64,000 nucleotides of DNA from Variovorax jilinensis (GCF_030316885.1 NZ_JASZYQ010000001.1:868001-932000); one strand, 5' to 3'. Positions 42,822 to 51,171 are shown, counted from the first letter of the stretch. Notes: generated by a model not told the origin, from the letters alone. Numbers and translations: made by a program.

Positions 42822-43801
42822 CCGCCCAGCCCCTCGCGGACCACGCAACGAAATCCCAGGTGCGAGGTCGAGGTGTCGATCGGCTGCGGCATGCGTGCGG
42901 CCGGCCGGTAGCGGCGGCAGTAGTTGGGTGCGCACAGGTGCGAGCCGCCCTTCATGACCTTGCGCGGAATCGGCAGCTGCGGCATGCCGGGATCGAAGCT
43001 CTGCTCCCTGGCGGCGCCGCGCGGGTTCACGGGAATGCAGCAGGCCTTGGGCTTCTCGTCGGGATGGCGCGGCGCATACCAGCTCCCGGTCCATTCCCAT
43101 ACGTTGCCGGTCATGTCGAAGAGGCCCCAACCGTTGGCCGCGTAGCTGCCGACCGGCGAGGTGCCTTTGAAGCCGTCCTCGGCCAGGTTCTGCCACGGGA
43201 ACTCGCCCTGCCAGGTGTTGGCCTGGTGCACGCCGCCGGGAGCGAGCTCGTCGCCCCAGGCGTATTCGGCGCCCTCCAGCCCGCCGCGCGCGGCGAACTC
43301 CCACTCGGCCTCGGTCGGGATGTCCTTGCCGGCCCATTGCGCATAGGCTTGCACGTCGCTCCAGGCCACGTGCACCACCGGATGATCGTCCTTGCCCTCG
43401 ATGCTGCTGCCCGGGCCCTGCGGTTGCCGCCAGTGGGCATCGGGGACGAAGCCCCACCAGCGGAAGTGGTCGCGCAGGCTCACGCGTCCGGGCGGCGGCA
43501 CGAAGACCGAGGACGCGGCCCTGAGCATCTCGGGCAAGGCGCCCGGATAGTCCTTGGGGTCGGGCGGGATCTCGCAGAAGGTGACGTGACCCGTGGCCTC
43601 GACGAAGGTCCTGAACTGTGCGTTGGTGACCGGGGTCGCATCCATCCAGAAGCCGTCGACCGTCACGCGATGTGCGGGCTTCTCCTCGGGGTAGTGGTGG
43701 TCCGAACCCATGCGGAAGGTGCCGCCGGGTATCCACAGCATGCCGGGATGCGGCGCGGCCGCGGGGGCGGCAGCGATCGCTTCGGAAGTGTCGATCGTCA
43801 T
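42818..43801 (-). CDS. Formylglycine-generating enzyme (sulfatase-modifying) family protein
   Basis: A 327-residue FGE/SUMF1-domain protein. It has WIPGGTFRMGSDHHYPEEKP near the start, DGFWMDATPVTNAQF, HPVVHVAWSDVQAYAQWAG, LPTEAEWEFAARGG-like DIPTEAEWEFAARGG, and GNVWEWTGSWY. The active-site cysteine pair is Cys290 and Cys295 in GGSHLCAPNYCRRYRPAAR, spaced as in the human enzyme, which indicates a functional oxidase. FGE turns the signature Cys of sulfatases into formylglycine. No signal peptide, so it acts on nascent sulfatases in the cytoplasm. Two sulfatases with cysteine signatures are within 8 kb. Confidence 0.92.
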   Translation of the reverse strand: MTIDTSEAIAAAPAAAPHPGMLWIPGGTFRMGSDHHYPEEKPAHRVTVDGFWMDATPVTNAQFRTFVEATGHVTFCEIPPDPKDYPGALPEMLRAASSVFVPPPGRVSLRDHFRWWGFVPDAHWRQPQGPGSSIEGKDDHPVVHVAWSDVQAYAQWAGKDIPTEAEWEFAARGGLEGAEYAWGDELAPGGVHQANTWQGEFPWQNLAEDGFKGTSPVGSYAANGWGLFDMTGNVWEWTGSWYAPRHPDEKPKACCIPVNPRGAAREQSFDPGMPQLPIPRKVMKGGSHLCAPNYCRRYRPAARMPQPIDTSTSHLGFRCVVREGLGG

Positions 43802-43809
43802 GCGCGGTG

Positions 43810-44574
43810 TCAGAACCTGAACCCGGCCCCGAAGTACAGGCCACCCATCGCCACCTTTTCCAGCAGCGCGTCGTCGCGCCGGTAGTCGAGGTAGCGGTAG
43901 CCGAACTTCAGCGAGGTGGTGGGCGAGTATTGGTAGCTCGCGCCGGCGATGGCCTGCCAGCTCGAGCTCGAGCCGCCTTCGCCGACGTCGAGGTAGCCCA
44001 GCAGCGACCACTTGTCGCCGACAGGCACGATCGCCCGCACGCCGACGATGCCGTTGGCCGCGCCGCCCGACTCATCGAGATAGCGGCTGAAGCCGGGCGG
44101 CCTCGGCGTGATCTGGACATTCGTCTTCGCATCGACATAGCGAACACCGGCCAGCAGGTCGACCGCCACCGCCGGGCCTTCGACCACACGGTAGAAGCCC
44201 GCGAGGGTCGCGATGGTCTGCTCGAACTTGACGTTGTAGCCGCCCAGCAGGCCACCCGCGTACTGGTTGCCGACGCCCAGCTTGACGTACTGCACATCGA
44301 GCATGCCGCCCCAGGCGCCCTTGCGCGCCTCGAGCGTGCCCATGGCGCCGAAGTCCAGCGCCTCGAGGACGTTCTTGGAGCTCACGCTCAGCGTGCTGCC
44401 CGGCAAGGGGCCGAGCTTCAGGTCCGACTTGATGCCCGCGAGCCAGAGGTACGGCACGAACTCGAACTGCCAGTCGTTGGTCGAGGCCAGCGTCGTCTGC
44501 GCCGCGGCGGGCAGGCAGGCCAGCGCGGTGGCGCAGGCGGCCAGCGTCTTCATGAAGTGCTTCGGGGTGCTCAT
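43810..44574 (-). CDS. Outer-membrane beta-barrel protein
   Basis: A 254-residue protein with a signal peptide (MKTLAACATALACLPAAAQ). The mature part has alternating aromatic strands such as DWQFEFVPYLWLAGIKSDLKLG, LGVGNQYAGGLLGGYNVKF, WSLLGYLDVGEGGSSSSWQ and SLKFGYRYLDYRRD, and it ends on Phe (GLYFGAGFRF), the terminal residue typical of BAM-assembled outer-membrane proteins. No channel-specific family was recognised. The start overlaps the stop of the DUF3313 gene by 4 bp (ATGA), so it follows that gene in one operon. It may be a porin or scaffold for the cluster. Confidence 0.8.
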   Translation of the reverse strand: MSTPKHFMKTLAACATALACLPAAAQTTLASTNDWQFEFVPYLWLAGIKSDLKLGPLPGSTLSVSSKNVLEALDFGAMGTLEARKGAWGGMLDVQYVKLGVGNQYAGGLLGGYNVKFEQTIATLAGFYRVVEGPAVAVDLLAGVRYVDAKTNVQITPRPPGFSRYLDESGGAANGIVGVRAIVPVGDKWSLLGYLDVGEGGSSSSWQAIAGASYQYSPTTSLKFGYRYLDYRRDDALLEKVAMGGLYFGAGFRF

Positions 44575-45371
44575 TGCGGTGATTGGGTCTTGAGTTCGGC
44601 CAGTCGGCGCGCGAAGGCGGCCGACCACTTGTTGAAGGCGTCCTGGGCGTAGCTCCAGGCCGTGAAGGAACTGACGTAGCCGTTCATCCAGGCCTCGGCC
44701 GCGGTGGTGGCGTCACCCTTGAGGTCGGCCGCGTACTTCAGGCCGATCTGGGTGTCGGCGCATTCGGCCAGCACGTTGCCGGTGGCGCCGTCGCGGAACT
44801 GGGCCTCGAGCCCGGTCTTGCCCAGGTAGGGCGTGGAGCCGGGCGGCCGGCCCGTGGCCGCGCCCGAACCCATCTCGGCCACGAAGCCGTAGGGCACCGC
44901 GGTGCCCGCCAGGCTGGCCAGCTGGTTGGTCGGCACCAGCGAGGTCAAGGCGAGCCTCACGCGCAGCACGCCGGGGCCGGGCGCATCGACGATCTTGACG
45001 GTGGGCGACAGGTTCTTCACCAGCGCGCTGTGGAAGTAGTCGATCAGCGCCTTCAGGTCGCTCGGATCGATCGGGCTCTGATCGCTGGCGGGCGTCACAT
45101 ACACCTTGATGCGCTCGATCATGACCTTGTCGTAGACCCGCCAGTCGACGCCGGCCTGGCGCCAGCACAGGAAGCCGCCGTTGGCGGGCTGCGCACGCAG
45201 CTTGCCCGGGTCCGAGAGGAAGCCCACGTTCGACACCTTGGCGACGTTGTTCTCGGAAGCCGTGATGTTGGCGTTGCCCGAACCCGGTGCGGCGCAGCCG
45301 GTGGCGAGAAGCGCGAACGCCGCTGCCGCGAGGCAGGCCGGGAGCGAAGCACGCTGGAAGCGGAATTTCAT
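44571..45371 (-). CDS. DUF3313 domain-containing lipoprotein
   Basis: A 266-residue protein with lipobox LATGC (Cys26). The mature part has SNVGFLSDPGKLRAQPANGGFLCWRQAGVDWRVYDKVMIERIKVY, DYFHSALVKNLSPTVKIVDAPGPGVLRVRLALTSL, and a C-terminal LEAQFRDGATGNVLAECAD. This corresponds to the DUF3313 family, which is found in proteobacterial outer-membrane lipoproteins of unknown role. A GAAG-type site precedes the ATG. It is first in a run of coupled genes with the beta-barrel protein and FGE. Confidence 0.88.
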   Translation of the reverse strand: MKFRFQRASLPACLAAAAFALLATGCAAPGSGNANITASENNVAKVSNVGFLSDPGKLRAQPANGGFLCWRQAGVDWRVYDKVMIERIKVYVTPASDQSPIDPSDLKALIDYFHSALVKNLSPTVKIVDAPGPGVLRVRLALTSLVPTNQLASLAGTAVPYGFVAEMGSGAATGRPPGSTPYLGKTGLEAQFRDGATGNVLAECADTQIGLKYAADLKGDATTAAEAWMNGYVSSFTAWSYAQDAFNKWSAAFARRLAELKTQSPQ

Positions 45372-45409
45372 CGAGGTCCTTCGTGGTTGCTGGATGCGAC
45401 GGTCGCTCG

Positions 45410-46006
45410 TCATGGTGCACCGACGACCGTGTAGTAGACGCCGTTGGCGCCATAGAAAGGCCGGAACCAGCTGTCGCCGACCTGGTAGTAGTCGGTGCCG
45501 TAGCGGTTGACCATCACCGCGCCGGCCGGCACCGTGGCGTAGCTCACACCCATCGGGTAGACGGCGCGGTTGGCGGCGGTCGCGACGGCCGCACCGGCCG
45601 CCACGCCGACCACCGCGCCGGCGGCCACCGCGCCCGCGCAGTCGTAGCAGCCCGCGTGGTAGTAGGGCACCGCCACCGGTGCGTGGTAAGGCGCGTAGCC
45701 GGCATAGCCGTAGGCCGGGGGGCGGTAGGCGCTGTAGCCGCCCGCGGTGGTGTGGACCGCGCCGTAGCCGGCCACGCCCGTGGTGGTGCCGCCGTACATG
45801 TTGGTATGGCTGGTGGCGCCGTCCCAGCTGTGCGATGTGCTGCCGCCCCAGGCGTTGGTGTGCTCGGCGCCGCCCCAGCCGCCCGAGGAATGGCCGCCGA
45901 AGCGGTTCGCGCTGGCCCAGGCGTTGGCCTGGCCATGGAAGCCGGCGCCGATCAGCAGCGCGGCCAGCAGCGGCAACAGGGTCTTGCGTGTCGAGGTGTG
46001 GGTCAT
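45410..46006 (-). CDS. Secreted Gly/Tyr-rich protein, paired with DUF2092 protein (copy 2)
   Basis: A 198-residue protein with a signal peptide (LLPLLAALLIGAGFHGQANA). The N-terminal mature part is rich in Gly, Ser, His and Asn (SSGGWGGAEHTNAWGGSTSHSW), low in complexity, followed by AVAAGAVVGVAAGAAVA and a C-terminal domain ending MVNRYGTDYYQVGDSWFRPFYGANGVYYTVVG. The ending matches the smaller copy at 36538. It follows DUF2092 copy 2 by 29 bp. The long Gly-rich stretch is an expansion not present in copy 1. Confidence 0.8.
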   Translation of the reverse strand: MTHTSTRKTLLPLLAALLIGAGFHGQANAWASANRFGGHSSGGWGGAEHTNAWGGSTSHSWDGATSHTNMYGGTTTGVAGYGAVHTTAGGYSAYRPPAYGYAGYAPYHAPVAVPYYHAGCYDCAGAVAAGAVVGVAAGAAVATAANRAVYPMGVSYATVPAGAVMVNRYGTDYYQVGDSWFRPFYGANGVYYTVVGAP

Positions 46007-46035
46007 GGTGTTCACCGTGTGGGGGGCTGGTGCGC

Positions 46036-46893
46036 CTATTTCGCCTTGGCGGCCGCGGGCTTGCTGCCGGCCTTGCGCGCGGGCGCGGCCGGTTTGGGCG
46101 CCGCGAAGGCGATCTTCTTCGCGTTGGCCGCGTTCATTGCCGCGAACGCCTCGGCCGCGATCACCGGGTCGAGCTTCCAGTTCGACAGCTCGACCTGGTG
46201 GCGCAGCTGCAGCGGGTCGCCGCGGAACACCGCGCGCATCTTGCGCGGCAGCTTGTCCTCGGCGCCGATCCAGATCTGCATGAAGAGCTGGTCGCTCGCG
46301 ATCGCGACCATGTCGGTGGTGGTGCCGCCGACCACCTTCGACTGGCCGATGTAGAAGGCCTTGCCGAGGCCGTCGGTGAGCAGCCGGTACGGGTCGCTGC
46401 CCAGGATGTCGGCGAACGGGAAGTAGATCGCCGCGTCGTCGAAGGCCTGCTTGAGCATGGCGTCGATGGTCGGCGGCGCCGGGGCCACCGCGACCAGGTT
46501 CTCGGCCGGCGCGAAGGCCGTGAGGGTCTTGCCGTCGTAGTAGAACTCGGAGGCCGGGCCGTCGCCGAGCGTCACGACGCGCAGCCGGTCGGGGCGCTGC
46601 AGCAGCACCTCGGAGGTGGTGGCATAGGCCAGCGCCGGGCCCACGCTGCTCGGGCTCTCGTAGGTGCTGACGGCCGTGAAGGCCAGCGACTTCGCGCCCG
46701 TGAGCGTGCTGCCCATCGCGCGCAGCAGTTCCAAGGCGCGGGCCTCGAGCTGCGGTGCCTTGGGCTGGCCCTTGGCGGCCGTGCGCGCGGGCTTCGAGGC
46801 TTGCGCAGGCGCGGCGTTCTGGGCGACGGCTCCCGCGGCGAACAGGGTGGCTGCGGCGAGCACCAGCGCGGCAGCGAGACGGGACCGGATCAT
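46036..46893 (-). CDS. DUF2092 domain-containing periplasmic protein (copy 2)
   Basis: A 285-residue protein with a signal peptide (LAAALVLAAATLFAAGAVAQ). The DUF2092 domain has ARALELLRAMGSTLTGAKSLAF, VLLQRPDRLRVVTLGDG, SEFYYDGKTLTAFAPAENL, ILGSDPYRLLTDGLGKAFYIG and AEDKLPRKMRAVFRGDPLQ. The tail is Ala/Lys-rich (PAAPARKAGSKPAAAKAK) and not in copy 1. The domain order and the downstream small protein repeat the pair at 37011/36538. A TTGCCC-type element lies 111 bp upstream, shared with the divergent patatin gene. Confidence 0.88.
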   Translation of the reverse strand: MIRSRLAAALVLAAATLFAAGAVAQNAAPAQASKPARTAAKGQPKAPQLEARALELLRAMGSTLTGAKSLAFTAVSTYESPSSVGPALAYATTSEVLLQRPDRLRVVTLGDGPASEFYYDGKTLTAFAPAENLVAVAPAPPTIDAMLKQAFDDAAIYFPFADILGSDPYRLLTDGLGKAFYIGQSKVVGGTTTDMVAIASDQLFMQIWIGAEDKLPRKMRAVFRGDPLQLRHQVELSNWKLDPVIAAEAFAAMNAANAKKIAFAAPKPAAPARKAGSKPAAAKAK

Positions 46894-47004
46894 GAGAGGC
46901 TCCTTGGAGTAAGCAACGAAAAGCCGGCGGCCCTGCGGTCACCCTCGGGCGACCATCATCCGCACCGCGGTGCGGAACGTGAATCGGGTGCAGGGGCAAC
47001 TCGA

Positions 47005-47020
47005 TTGCCCGAAGGGGAAG
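47005..47020. promoter_or_regulatory. Element TTGCCC-GAAG-GGGAAG in patatin/DUF2092 divergent gap
   Basis: Lies 62 bp before the patatin gene (plus) and 111 bp before DUF2092 copy 2 (minus). It is nearly identical to the element at 42400 and resembles the perfect palindromes at 33324 and 34288. It points to one regulator acting on both genes. Confidence 0.5.
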
Positions 47021-47082
47021 TGCCGCGGCGGCCGGCCGCGGTTAGAGTGGGCCGACCCGAGAAAGCTGCCCTGGATGGCACC

Positions 47083-48546
47083 ATGACCGAGTCGACGAAG
47101 CCGCGCAGTCGTCCGCGCGCCTGGGCGGGCACCTGCCTCGCCGCCTGCGCGGGCCTGTTGCTGGCCGGCTGCGCATCGCGGCCGGTCAATCCGCCGCTGG
47201 CCCAGGCCGACCCGCAACGCGGCTATCGATTCGAGACCCGACCGGCCCCCGAGCGCGAGAAGGAAAACCTCGTCATCCTCGCCTTCTCGGGCGGCGGCAC
47301 GCGCGCCGCCGCCTTCTCGTACGGCGTGCTGGAGTTCCTGCGCCGCACCGAGGTGGTCGGCCCGCGCGGGCAGAAGGGCCGGCTGATCGACCAGGTCGAC
47401 ATCATCACGGGCGTGTCCGGCGGCAGCTTCACGGCGCTGGCCTATGGCCTGTACGGCGATCGGCTGTTCGACGACTACGTGCAGCGCTTCCTCAAGCGCG
47501 ATGTGCAGGGCGACCTGATCGCGCGCGCCTTCAAGCCCGACTACTGGGTCGATCTGGGCTCGACCGGCTGGGGGCGCTCGGAGCTCGCGGCCCAGCTGTA
47601 CGACGAGATCCTCTTCAAGGGCGCCACCTTCGGCGATCTGGCTCGCGGCAAGGGTCCGCTGGTTCTGGCCTCGGCCACCGACATCTCGACCGGCGCGCGG
47701 CTGGTGTTCCAGCAGGGCGTGTTCGACGTAATGTGCTCGGACCTCGGCGCGGTGTCGCTGTCGCGCGCCGCGGCGGCATCGTCGGCAGTGCCGGTCGTGC
47801 TGTCGCCGGTCACGCTGAACAACTACGGCGGCACCTGCGGCTACCGCCTGCCGCCTTGGGCCAGGACCTTCAACGGCGAGGTGGCGCCGCCACGGCCGGC
47901 CGCACGTGCGATCCGCTCGATCGACTCGATGGCAGCGCTCGGCGATGGCGCCGAGCGGCCCTTCGTGCACCTGGTGGACGGCGGTGTCTCCGACAACGTC
48001 GGCATGCGCGGCGTGCTCGACGCGCTGGAGCTGCTCGAGGCCCTGCACGAGGCCGGCATGCCGACCCCGCTCGATCATGTGCGGCGCGTGGTGGTCTTCA
48101 TCGTCAACTCGCTGTCGACGCCGCCCACGAACTGGGACCGGTCGGCGACGCCGCCCGGCAGCGTCGAGATCCTGCTGAAGGCGAGCGGCGTGCCGATCGA
48201 CCACAACTCGTATGAGGCGGTCGAGCTGCTGCGCGACACCGCGGCGCGCTGGCAGACGATGAAGCGTATCCGCGAGTCGACCGCCATGGCCGCCAACAAG
48301 GACCCCGCGATCGCCGAGCTCATGCGCATGCCCGATGCCGAGATCTATGCGATCGACGTGTCCTTCGCCGCGCTGAAGGACCGCGCCGAACGCAGCTACC
48401 TCAACAGCCAGCCGACCAGCCTTCACCTGCCCGACGAGGCGGTCGACCGGCTGCGCGCGGCCGCCTCGACGCTGATCCTCGAGTCGCCCGAGTTCGCGCG
48501 GCTGCTGAAGGACGCAGGCAGCACGCTGGTGCCGCACGCACCCTAG
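47083..48546 (+). CDS. Patatin-like phospholipase, lipoprotein
   Basis: A 487-residue protein with lipobox LLAGC (Cys30), so membrane-anchored. The patatin domain has the oxyanion loop SGGGTRAAAF at residues 69-78, the nucleophile elbow GVSGGSFTA with Ser112, and the catalytic Asp299 in HLVDGGVSDN. A set of structural helices (LVFQQGVFDVMCSDLGAVSLSRAAAASSAVP) follows. Such enzymes cleave acyl chains from phospholipids. It converges by 4 bp with the response regulator gene at 48543. Together with the PlsC-like enzyme at 52272 it could support membrane-lipid turnover. Confidence 0.92.
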   Translation: MTESTKPRSRPRAWAGTCLAACAGLLLAGCASRPVNPPLAQADPQRGYRFETRPAPEREKENLVILAFSGGGTRAAAFSYGVLEFLRRTEVVGPRGQKGRLIDQVDIITGVSGGSFTALAYGLYGDRLFDDYVQRFLKRDVQGDLIARAFKPDYWVDLGSTGWGRSELAAQLYDEILFKGATFGDLARGKGPLVLASATDISTGARLVFQQGVFDVMCSDLGAVSLSRAAAASSAVPVVLSPVTLNNYGGTCGYRLPPWARTFNGEVAPPRPAARAIRSIDSMAALGDGAERPFVHLVDGGVSDNVGMRGVLDALELLEALHEAGMPTPLDHVRRVVVFIVNSLSTPPTNWDRSATPPGSVEILLKASGVPIDHNSYEAVELLRDTAARWQTMKRIRESTAMAANKDPAIAELMRMPDAEIYAIDVSFAALKDRAERSYLNSQPTSLHLPDEAVDRLRAAASTLILESPEFARLLKDAGSTLVPHAP

Positions 48547-49163
48547 TCCGAGGCGGCCTGGCGCAGCCGCTCGTCGAGCCGGCCGAGTTCGGCCGCGGAA
48601 TCGGCGCCGAGCTTCTGCATGAGCTGCGAGCGCTGCGTCTTCACGGTGCGCTCGCTGGTGTCGAGCTCGTCGGCGATCTGCTTGTTGAGCTTGCCCGCGA
48701 CGATGCGGTCGAAAACGTCGCGCTCGCGTGGCGTCAGCGTGGCGAACAGCGCCTTGAGCCGCCGCTGCTCCTCGCGCGCAGCCCGCGACGTGGCGTCGCG
48801 CGCGAGGGCCCGCTCGATGGCCGCGATCAGCGCCTCGCTCTGCACCGGCTTCTGCAGGAAGTCGACTGCGCCGGCCTTCATCGCCCGCACGCTGGAGGGG
48901 ATGTCGGAGCGGCCGCTCAGGAACACCACCGGCAGCAGGCAACCGTGCTGCTGCAGCACCTCCTGCAGCTCGAGGCCCGAAGGGCCGGGCAGGTTGACGT
49001 CGAGCAGCAGGCAGCCGGGCCGGTCGGGCAGCGGATGCAGCAGGAACTCGCCGGTGTCGGCGTAGCCTCGCGTCTCGTGGCCCGTGGCGTCGAGCAGCCG
49101 GGTCAGCGCCACGCGCAGCGAATGGTCGTCGTCGACGACGTGGATCAGCGGCTTCATGTCCAT
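48543..49163 (-). CDS. Response regulator, FixJ-like (receiver plus LuxR-type HTH)
   Basis: A 206-residue regulator. The receiver has LIHVVDDDHSLRVALTRLLDATGH with phosphorylation site Asp55 in LLLDVNLPGPSGLE, plus FLSGRSD and FLQKPV. The output domain is LTPRERDVFDRIVAGKLNKQIADELDTSERTVKTQRSQLM, a NarL/FixJ helix-turn-helix. The gene starts 10 bp inside the end of the sensor kinase gene (an alternative start overlaps by 4 bp), so the two form a pair. It is a good candidate to bind the palindromes at 33324, 34288, 42400 and 47005. Confidence 0.93.
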   Translation of the reverse strand: MDMKPLIHVVDDDHSLRVALTRLLDATGHETRGYADTGEFLLHPLPDRPGCLLLDVNLPGPSGLELQEVLQQHGCLLPVVFLSGRSDIPSSVRAMKAGAVDFLQKPVQSEALIAAIERALARDATSRAAREEQRRLKALFATLTPRERDVFDRIVAGKLNKQIADELDTSERTVKTQRSQLMQKLGADSAAELGRLDERLRQAASD

Positions 49164-51043
49164 CGGTATTCCTTCGGTGCCGTGCCGTCGGGCCGGAGCG
49201 AGGGCAGATCGACGTGGAAGACGGTGCCCTTGCCGGGCGTGCTCTCGACGCGCAGGCGACCCGCGTGCGCCTCCACGATCGAGCGCGAGATCGACAGGCC
49301 GAGCCCCATGCCCCGGCTCTTGGTACTGAAGAAGGAATCGAACAGGCGGGGCAGGTGCTCGGGCGCGATGCCGTGGCCGCGGTCGCTCACGCTCAGCGTG
49401 ACGTGGTCCGGGTGGCGGTCGGTCGAGACCACGATCGTGCGCCGGCTCTCGGGCAGCTCGCCCACCGCATCCATGGCGTTGAGCACCAGATTGATCAGGA
49501 CCTGCTGGATCTGGATCTGGTCGCCGACTATCGGCAGCGGACTCGGGCCGGGCCGCACCGCGAGCTCGATCGCGCGCCGGCGTGCCTCGGCGTCGAGCAG
49601 TGCGCAACCCTGCGCGATCGCCTCGTTGAGCTCGATCGGCTGGCGCGCGACCGCATGCCTGGCAAGCAGCGAGCGCAGCCGCGCGATGACGTCGCTCGCG
49701 CGCAGGTCGTCGCGGCGTATGTCGGCGAGGATGTTGCCGATGACCTCGGGCTTCTGCATGCCCGACTTCATCATGAGCTCGGCCGCTTCGGTGTTGGCCA
49801 GGATCGCCGCCAGGGGCTGGTTGATCTCGTGCGCGATCGATGCGGTCAGCTCGCCCGCGATCGCGAGCCGCGAGGCGTGCGCGAGTTCGCTGCCGCGCTG
49901 CACCAGCGTGCCCTCGGCCTTGAGGCGGCGCCGGTGCTCGAGCATCAGCGCGGCGATCAGCGCGCTCTGGAGCAGGATCACGCCGCCGCCGATCAGCGCT
50001 GCGGTGCGATAGACCTCCCAGAACGTGGGCTGCCTGAACTCCACGTATGCGTCGGCCGGGATGTCGCGGTCGGCGATGCCCCAGCGCCGGGTCTGCCGCT
50101 GGTCGACGCTCAGGGTGTTGCGCGTGCGCTCGGGCAGTTCGAGCGATGACGGTACGGTGCCGTCGAGCAGGGCATTGACGATGTCCCCGGCCTGCCGGCC
50201 CATCGCTTCGAAGCGGGGCACGACGCCGCCGACCACCCCCGTGCCGAGGAAGGAGCTGAAGGTGCCATACACCGGAACGGCCGATTTCTGCGCGACCAGC
50301 GCGGCCGCGTCGCGCGGCGTGAAGCGCAGCGCGTCGCCGCTCTGGTAGAAGCCCGCCGTGAAGACCAGCGTGCGAGCGTCGAGCTCGGCCAGGCGCTGGC
50401 TCAGCGCATCGATCGGCAGGCCCGCGAGGAACTCGACCTTGACCTGCGGCGGCAAGGCCGTGGCCGTGGAGCGAAACAGTCTCTCCCACTCGAGGTCTCG
50501 CGGCGTGCTGCCGGTCACGAACACCATCCGGTCGGTCTTCGGATGCCATCGCAGCGCCTGGTCGATGGTGCCCGCGATCTCGTAGCCGACCGGCACGCCG
50601 ACGACGTCGGCGGGCAGCGGCCCTACGGGCTTCGGAAACGAGTTGAACACCGCCGCGTGGACCACCGGCACGCCGGGAAACAGCTCGTCGCGATGGCGCA
50701 GCACGAAGTCCAGCGATTCCCGCGCGACCGCGACGATGACCGAAGGCGGGTGGCCGACGTACTTGTCGCGCAGGTAGGTCGTCATCGTGCGCTCGTAGCC
50801 GTCGCCCGTGAACTCGGGGTTGTCGAGGAATTCGGTGAAGACCACGACCGGACGCCCGGCGCTGCTCTCGATCGTGCTGCGCAGTCCGGCCTCGACCGAG
50901 ACGTTGCCGGGCACCAGTCGGCCGTTGGAATACAGCACGAGCACGCTGCGGCTGTCGGCCGCCACGGCGCCGCCGCCGGACAGCGCCAGCAGGCACAACA
51001 CGAAAAGCGGGAATCGGACCCAGCGGGCGATCGGCGACTTCAA
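49154..51043 (-). CDS. Sensor histidine kinase with periplasmic ABC-type ligand-binding domain
   Basis: About 629 residues from TTG 51043, chosen because GGAG lies 7 bp before it and it gives a signal peptide (FPLFVLCLLALSGGGAVAA); a GTG at 51136 is in frame but adds a non-signal leader. Residues 35-320 match an ABC substrate-binding-like domain (SVLVLYSNGRLVPGNVSVEAG, VPVVHAAVFNSFPKPVG, TGSTPRDLEWERLF), then a membrane helix at about 346-368. The kinase domain has His405 in SIAHEINQPLAAI, NLVLNAMDA and DRGHGIAPEHLPRLFDSFFSTKSRGMGLGLS. The sensor reads a periplasmic ligand and partners the regulator gene it overlaps. Confidence 0.93.
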   Translation of the reverse strand: MKSPIARWVRFPLFVLCLLALSGGGAVAADSRSVLVLYSNGRLVPGNVSVEAGLRSTIESSAGRPVVVFTEFLDNPEFTGDGYERTMTTYLRDKYVGHPPSVIVAVARESLDFVLRHRDELFPGVPVVHAAVFNSFPKPVGPLPADVVGVPVGYEIAGTIDQALRWHPKTDRMVFVTGSTPRDLEWERLFRSTATALPPQVKVEFLAGLPIDALSQRLAELDARTLVFTAGFYQSGDALRFTPRDAAALVAQKSAVPVYGTFSSFLGTGVVGGVVPRFEAMGRQAGDIVNALLDGTVPSSLELPERTRNTLSVDQRQTRRWGIADRDIPADAYVEFRQPTFWEVYRTAALIGGGVILLQSALIAALMLEHRRRLKAEGTLVQRGSELAHASRLAIAGELTASIAHEINQPLAAILANTEAAELMMKSGMQKPEVIGNILADIRRDDLRASDVIARLRSLLARHAVARQPIELNEAIAQGCALLDAEARRRAIELAVRPGPSPLPIVGDQIQIQQVLINLVLNAMDAVGELPESRRTIVVSTDRHPDHVTLSVSDRGHGIAPEHLPRLFDSFFSTKSRGMGLGLSISRSIVEAHAGRLRVESTPGKGTVFHVDLPSLRPDGTAPKEYRWT

Positions 51044-51171
51044 GAACTCTCCGGCTTCGGCATGGCGCTTTCGTTGGTGGCGCGCGAACGTTAATACATT
51101 CCGACTCAGGTCGGCTTGACATATTGGGCCACGCACACCAGCATACGGCGTATTTCGAAGGGCGACTCCCG

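Noticed and set aside
51116..51147. TTGACA before the AraC gene as a sigma-70 promoter
   Set aside because: The -35 match is perfect but no -10 hexamer is found at 16-18 bp; the nearest candidate is about 20 bp away and poor.
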